Assembly: GCA_936450465.1 (NCBI GenBank)
Contig: OW388292.1
Span: 29,648,368-29,712,367, forward strand
Reading direction: 5' to 3'
From: Gibbula magus
Lineage: Eukaryota > Mollusca > Gastropoda > Trochida > Trochidae
DNA: 64,000 bases
Below, one piece after another: positions 58,601 to 64,000 of this stretch (its first letter is position 1; each line of letters starts with the position of its first letter). The notes under the pieces were generated by a model that was not told the origin of the DNA, searched no databases, and saw only the letters and a list, made by a program, of their open reading frames with translations. The translations under genes were made by a program, and so were the position numbers.

Positions 58601-61313
58601 TTTCGCTCAAGCGTTTCAAAAATTGATTGCTTTGGTGTGATGTGATTAATGTCATTATGTCTGTCGGCACCAAATATATAAAGGATGAATTGCAAACAAT
58701 GACAATTTCTGACTTTATATGGTATCAGTGTTCTTTGACTCATAACGGAGAGTTAAGGGGTTATATAGAGTTCATAGAGATCAAAAATTTCATTCAGAGA
58801 ATTATGTCAATTATGTGCAGTAATATACTAACCTTTTGGCAGTTATTATATGAAATTAATTCATGTGTACTTATAACTCTTTTCAACAAAAACAATATTT
58901 AAGGGAACAACAATATTCAAGAGTCACTGACTTAAAAGGTTTTTTACCTTTGATTCACAATAAAAATTTCAAAAGGTGAGATGAAAAAATAAACTACCAA
59001 AATAGCAGGAGTTCCAGACAAAGGCTTTGACTCTGAAACCCTCTCAGCACTAAGAGAGTGGTCACCTATACATGTATATGTTAATGTATGGCACCTACAA
59101 ATTACCCTAGCAGTAACAGCGAGCTTTGAAAACCCAGGATCTGAGACTTGATGGGAGTAAACTGCTGCAAGTTCATGATGTACTGACACTGAAAAGATTG
59201 TTCAACCCCTGACATTACAGGCCAGCAGAGACAGAAGCATAAACCTCTAATGATTACGAAGACGACGAGGATATAGAGAGGCTGTATGAGATAATCCTGC
59301 CACTACATCTGTTGTGTACAATAACCTGATACACGCAATCAGCCGGGCTTGTTCCTGCCCTAGGTTGGATAATATTTTTAATCAGGTTCATATACCCTGG
59401 CTGGATTTGGTAATTGACTCCAAATGGCTGCGCCACTTGTGAAATATCTATTTTTCTACCTCCCTCGATGAGATAAACATGGTATTTGTCAAGGAAAAAC
59501 AGATCTTCTATCTATTATATCATTATTTCTGTGTTTTATACTGAAATGAAGTGACCTAAATGGTAAACCTGATACTATGACGTCATAACATTGTCCTAAT
59601 GACGTCACACGAGCGGCGATAAATTTTATCACCACTCCGTAGAGTGACAATCTCCAAATGGCATCAAATTTGCCTTTACAATATAAAGATGACAAAGAAT
59701 TGCTGATGGGATTAAAGAATATACAGAATACGGCATCAGTTTCTATGGATCACAAACTGAGGCCTATAAAACCTTTACAAGGGGAAGCATTTAATAGGTA
59801 TAGACTGACGTCGTGTATTAAACAAGTAACGGCATCAATATTTCTTATGAGAACATAGGCTTTACAATAAAATGAAGACAAAGTCTTTGCAGATGACAGT
59901 AATTTATATCACTTTCCTTTGCACCATATTAGAAACCTATCTATAGAAACCAGCAATTTAAGTAATGTATATATACATTATGGGCAACTCCTCTCCTAAT
60001 AGACAGTTACTGTTACAACAATGTTGTACTTTCATATGGCATCAATTTATTCGTCGCAGTCATGTACTTTGTTGTATATGGCATCAATTTATGCTTCACT
60101 CATATATACTCCAAGACAGTATTAAATAGTAATTAAGCTGTTTACACATGTGCTATGAATCAACCTTGGATCACAGTAACAAGCTAAGAGGATATTAGTA
60201 CAACTCAGTATATTAACCTTGTACAAGCCGGCCCTGAATATACTGGGACTGCTTATCATTGGCTACTGGCTGATTCCCAAAGGTGAATCCTAGCAAGTTT
60301 AAAAGATATATCGGGTCAAACCGCCTGAACCCCGGGGTATTCTCTTTCTAAATGAGATGTGATTCCCGTAGATTGGCCCAATAATGAGTGATATCTATAG
60401 AAAACAGCATTTTAATGCATCAACATTTAACTCTTATCTCGAGCCCGTGAACATTAAACTGGAACTTTCAGCCTTATACAGATAAAGATGAAGACACAAT
60501 AATTGTCACAACAATGTTGTACATTCATATTAGGCATCAATTATTCTTTAGATTTGGCACTAACTGGTTCAGCAGCTTTAACAGACATAAGAAGACCTTA
60601 TATTTTAAATTATGGCCAATTTAAGAGACAGAAATTGTAAATGAATGGATAAATTGAATAAATATCAAAACTGCATTTATATTTGAAAACAATTACTGGT
60701 CATAAACTAGAACTTACCACAATACCTACTTAAACCAATTTCAAAGATTAGAAAATGTCACAATTCAATGATAAAGTTAATTCTAAAATTAAACAAACCA
60801 CAATTGACTGATCATGCCGATTCACCGCACAAAGGTTAAGACACCTTTGACCTCGAACTGTAAACACGCAACAATGGCTTTAACGAGTGTTTCAAGATTA
60901 GCAATTCTCAAAAGCAGCCGCTAATCCTCATAAGTTACTGATAACTCAATGGAGAGTGCCACTCCACTGTGCCAGATTACAACAAGATCTTTGCCCTAAC
61001 CAATGATACTTATTGTGTCCTATAGGTTAGTCAGTGTTGGAGAGCTCGCTTCAGGGCATAGGTCAATGGTCACACCCACTTTTACACCTGTGCAGGTGAA
61101 TGCGACAATTAATTGCGGAAAAGGATCTCTCCATGGCTCGATATCAACTTTGATGACCCTCAACATTCTTAAACCTTTAGTTCATGCGATTATGAATGAA
61201 TAACTCTGGCATTCAACTTTTGTTTCTAGATCTGATTGACGATCATAAATTGATAACATATTTGTGGGTTCCTTGAAGTATTACACTACATCAAAGTTGT
61301 ACGTAGATGTATT
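55638..61313. other. Long unique stretch, possibly regulatory in part
   Basis: No recognised gene. A 107-codon plus-strand frame at 58147-58470 and a 66-codon frame at 59658-59858 have no known domain. Parts (58350-58540, 59270-59430, 60150-60390, 60800-61000) are compositionally complex with ATTA- and AATTG-type words, as in conserved noncoding elements. That is inference. Confidence 0.45.
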
Positions 61314-61381
61314 GAAACTGAAAATGTATCTGATTGAAACTGAAAATGTATCTGATTGAAACTGAAAATGTATCCGACTGC
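61314..61381. repeat. 22-bp tandem repeat, 3 copies
   Basis: ATTGAAACTGAAAATGTATC followed by TG or CG is repeated three times head to tail. Confidence 0.9.
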
Positions 61382-62068
61382 AGACTCCCTAAAGGTTTGT
61401 CAATCTAGATTTTCTAAAGTTCAAACAAAAAACAAAACACAATGAAGCATAAAAGATCATACATTTATGGAATATTCTTTGTTCTTTGAAGTATAACACC
61501 ATGATTTTACATCAAATTTTGATGATGATTTTTCGAAAATGAATATGTATCTGACTCCCAAAAGGTTTATCAATCAAAATATCAATTGATACAAAACAAA
61601 GTAGAGAAATTAAAATCTTCCTAAAGGGAGGGTTCTACTGGAGTATTTTAGATAGAGCTTTCCCTTTAAGTGGTATAATAGTCCGTAACATCTTCAACAA
61701 TGAACATGAATTAAATTTCAACATCACCAGGATTTCAACAATATCAAAATCAAATTTAGAAAATTCCCGAAGAACTAGGGAGATGGCGGGACAAGCAATT
61801 CAAGTCTTAGTTCATAAATTATCAGGGTCTGTTAAGGTCCGGCACTTCATCGATTGCATTATCACCTGTATAAAGGTGCGCTTATCTCACCTGCCAGGTA
61901 CGCTGATAGATCTTGCTTTGATTCGTTAGCAGTAGAGTACACCTGATTAGATACACAGGCCAAGATAACTGAATAGAAATCATACACATCTCAAACTTAC
62001 AACTCTTCTTTAAAAGGACCTTTTTTTCATTATGTTACAACTACATGCTTACATTAATAGAGATTATT
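61382..62068. other. Unique sequence with an E-box cluster
   Basis: Between about 61860 and 61945 there are three CACCTG sites and an AGGTGC word, with TTATCT and TGATAGAT words. It could be an enhancer fragment; no other feature seen. Confidence 0.4.
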
Positions 62069-62070
62069 AC

Positions 62071-62200
62071 CCGAGGAAGTGTGTCATATGACTTTTACGA
62101 AACGAGTGTGAATTTTTGTATTGCCAGAGCGAGAGCAAGGGTTATACACACATTCGCAAGAGTTTCGTAAAAGTCATATGGCACACTGTCGAGTGTAATA
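62071..62200. repeat. Fold-back palindrome at 62 kb
   Basis: GTGTGTCATATGACTTTTAC then GAAAC (62079-62103) pairs with 62162-62186 over 25 bp with one mismatch. Outer bases (ATTATTAC..CGA) also pair loosely. The 58-base centre holds GAGCGAGAGCAAGG, similar in flavour to the 42-kb palindrome centre. Confidence 0.9.
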
Positions 62201-63061
62201 ATTTCTTTACTTCCCAATTATTCCATTTGATTCGTGTTTAAATAGTCAGGAAACGGCCCACTTCCCTTGCAACGGCAAGCTATAGTGACGTCACGAACAA
62301 TTGTTTTATGACGTCACAGGCGATGTAATACGGGAAGCCGCGGTGATACAATCGTTGCTAGGCAAACGTGATATGTGCACATATAAAAAATATTAACTCG
62401 GTTATTTTCAACCATATGGGTAATAAAATCAAATATGTGTTTCCATTTTGAAATAAATATTGAAAATGGTGATTTTTATTTTATCAGCACCAATATCAAT
62501 ATCAATGTCAACAAGTGTATGAGGTTTGTCTCCAAAAATAACAAGGTTCAAATGGAGAAATTAATCAAAGCTACATGTGTTACACTATCAAAACACTATT
62601 GTTCAATGAATTAAACTCTGTCATGCCGGAGCGGCCGAGCACTCCTTATTAGGTAGATAAAGGGTTTATCCCATTCTCCATCTCTACTAAGATTACCTGA
62701 GAGTTGAAGTTGTTTGAGCCACATGCAGTATCAAGGTCGATCCATCTAACATCATTGATGAGTCAGAATTTGTAGTGTCAGATGTTCAATATAAAAATAA
62801 TAGCATGGTTAGGCCACCAATATTTTGTCTGTGTATATCGTCTTTCTTCCACTAAAAATTGTTACAAAACAATTTAAATATATATAACTCACACAAATTT
62901 TTAAAGACAGTTTGGTGTACAGAAAAACACTTAAAAATGCCAATTCATAATTTAAAAAACAAACAAACTCCATTTCCTGAATATTTAAACTTTAATGATA
63001 TATTGTGAATCAGTTTGATTCTTTGGCAGATGGTGCATCAGTATCTACTTCAAAACATTTA
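62201..63061. other. Unique AT-rich sequence
   Basis: No gene or repeat recognised. Confidence 0.5.
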
Positions 63062-63073
63062 TGCTCACAATAA

Positions 63074-63133
63074 GTGAGTGAGTGAGTTATTGTTTAACGC
63101 CGCTTCGACAGTATCGTAGCCATTAGCGGCGAG
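63074..63133. mobile_element. 60-bp retro-insertion (TGAGTGAGTGAG element) with 12-bp target duplication
   Basis: Runs from GTGAGTGAGTGAGTTATTG to GCCATTAGCGGCGAG and is flanked by TGCTCACAATAA at 63062-63073 and 63134-63145. Sequence and end point are nearly the same as the 57-bp insert at 37361-37417. Confidence 0.88.
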
Positions 63134-63145
63134 TGCTCACAATAA

Positions 63146-64000
63146 AGAAGATGTTCTATGATCATAGTATCTTTTTTTTATCTTATATATTTCAAAATTT
63201 GATTGAAGAAATCATTCACAGAGTGTCTTCCTTTCAACTTCATACCTGCCCCATCTGTACTCGTTCATGTCTATGGTGGGGATGAAAAACACAGAATATT
63301 GTGAATGGCCTAGCTTACTTGACATGATGGATACACGTTGGAAAGGCATGATTAGATATTAGTGACACAACCTGTCATACTTGTCATACAGTCTGTTACA
63401 TGTGGAATCTCAGTATTGACAATGTGTGAAGAATCATTTTCATATCACACAGTCAAGGCTAAATAGATAAATATAAATTTCAAAAGACAAATGATTTTTA
63501 TCAAGCACTGAAATGTTTAGATTATGACGAATAAAAGTTCAAATATATATTAATTATGAGTCTGTTATAGAGGATGCTATTTTCTTATTACCTGTGCTGA
63601 GATCAATGCAACAATTAGCCATCTTGAAACGAAATGATGTCAATTTGAATTTTAAAACCTCCTGAAGGCAAAATGTTGTCAGGTTACGGATTGCCATATG
63701 GTTCTTATTTTACACCATCTATTCCAGTCCACCCAGCTCTAAAATGGGTACCTTGTATGAGCAAGCATCATATACACCTGATGCCTCTAGTGGCAGCCTG
63801 CAGTGTATCATATTGAGGAGGATGCTGAAGCTTTGATTCAAAGACAAAAGACCAATCAAGCACCATTGAGATCAGACCAGGAACAGATTAAATCGTTAAA
63901 ACCATTTACATATCAAAGCAGCAATATTGTGGATAGTTCCATCTTCACCTGTATCCAATCCAGATAACTTCACCTGTTAAGGAGTTAGAGCGTCAGAATA
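63146..64000. other. Unique intergenic sequence to the window edge
   Basis: No gene or repeat recognised. Confidence 0.5.

Noticed and set aside
1..64000. CRISPR arrays, operons or bacterial promoters
   Set aside because: The sequence is eukaryotic; tandem repeats lack unique spacers of constant length.

Overview
This is an animal, almost certainly molluscan, nuclear DNA window: AT-rich, intron-scale intergenic sequence, no operons, and built largely from dispersed repeats. The strongest hint of lineage is a tRNA-derived SINE ending in (GAGGT)n plus a second short element beginning TGAGTGAGTGAG and sharing the tail word GTTTAACGCC. I associate such sequences with marine gastropods; the exact taxon is inference. 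I see no intact host gene.

The only convincing intact protein gene is a 677-codon piggyBac transposase (47603-49636), inside an unusually large piggyBac element (45091-51240) bounded by CCCTTA termini and TTAA-type target sites. Nine diverged copies of an approximately 90-bp motif, all in one orientation, fill both of its noncoding arms. The only other clear coding relic is a decayed RecQ-like helicase exon on the minus strand (20772-21220), with Walker A, motif Ia and SPES-type motifs, several stops and frameshifts, and a retained GTAAGT splice donor.

Layout. 1-1694: three 430-bp units rich in nuclear-receptor half-sites, closed by a hairpin. 2041-3240: a 60-bp satellite, 20 copies, with a 420-bp higher-order period. 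4745-6775: a 150-bp tandem array split by a hAT-like insertion. 6776-20770: mostly unique sequence with one full-length SINE, one small MITE and a 161-bp duplication. 20772-26420: RecQ relic, a hAT-type MITE with an exact 8-bp duplication, and a 1.34-kb TIR element nested in a SINE. 26465-29458: tandem repeats, a 32-bp minisatellite and a hammerhead-like relic. 31230-31980: local duplications. 35500-36260: complex unique sequence, possibly regulatory. 37361-37629: a 57-bp retro-insertion, a second hammerhead core and a fold-back palindrome side by side. 38154-45086: SINE copies and a near-perfect 144-bp palindrome. 45091-51240: piggyBac. 51247-55637: a nested SINE/MITE, truncated hAT copies and another SINE. 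55638-64000: largely unique, with a fold-back at 62 kb and a second 60-bp retro-insertion.

The functional story is one of mobile DNA: a possibly active DNA transposon, LINE-dependent SINEs with target-site duplications, nonautonomous hAT/Mutator-like elements, and relics of hammerhead ribozymes of the kind carried by Penelope-like elements and metazoan retrozymes.
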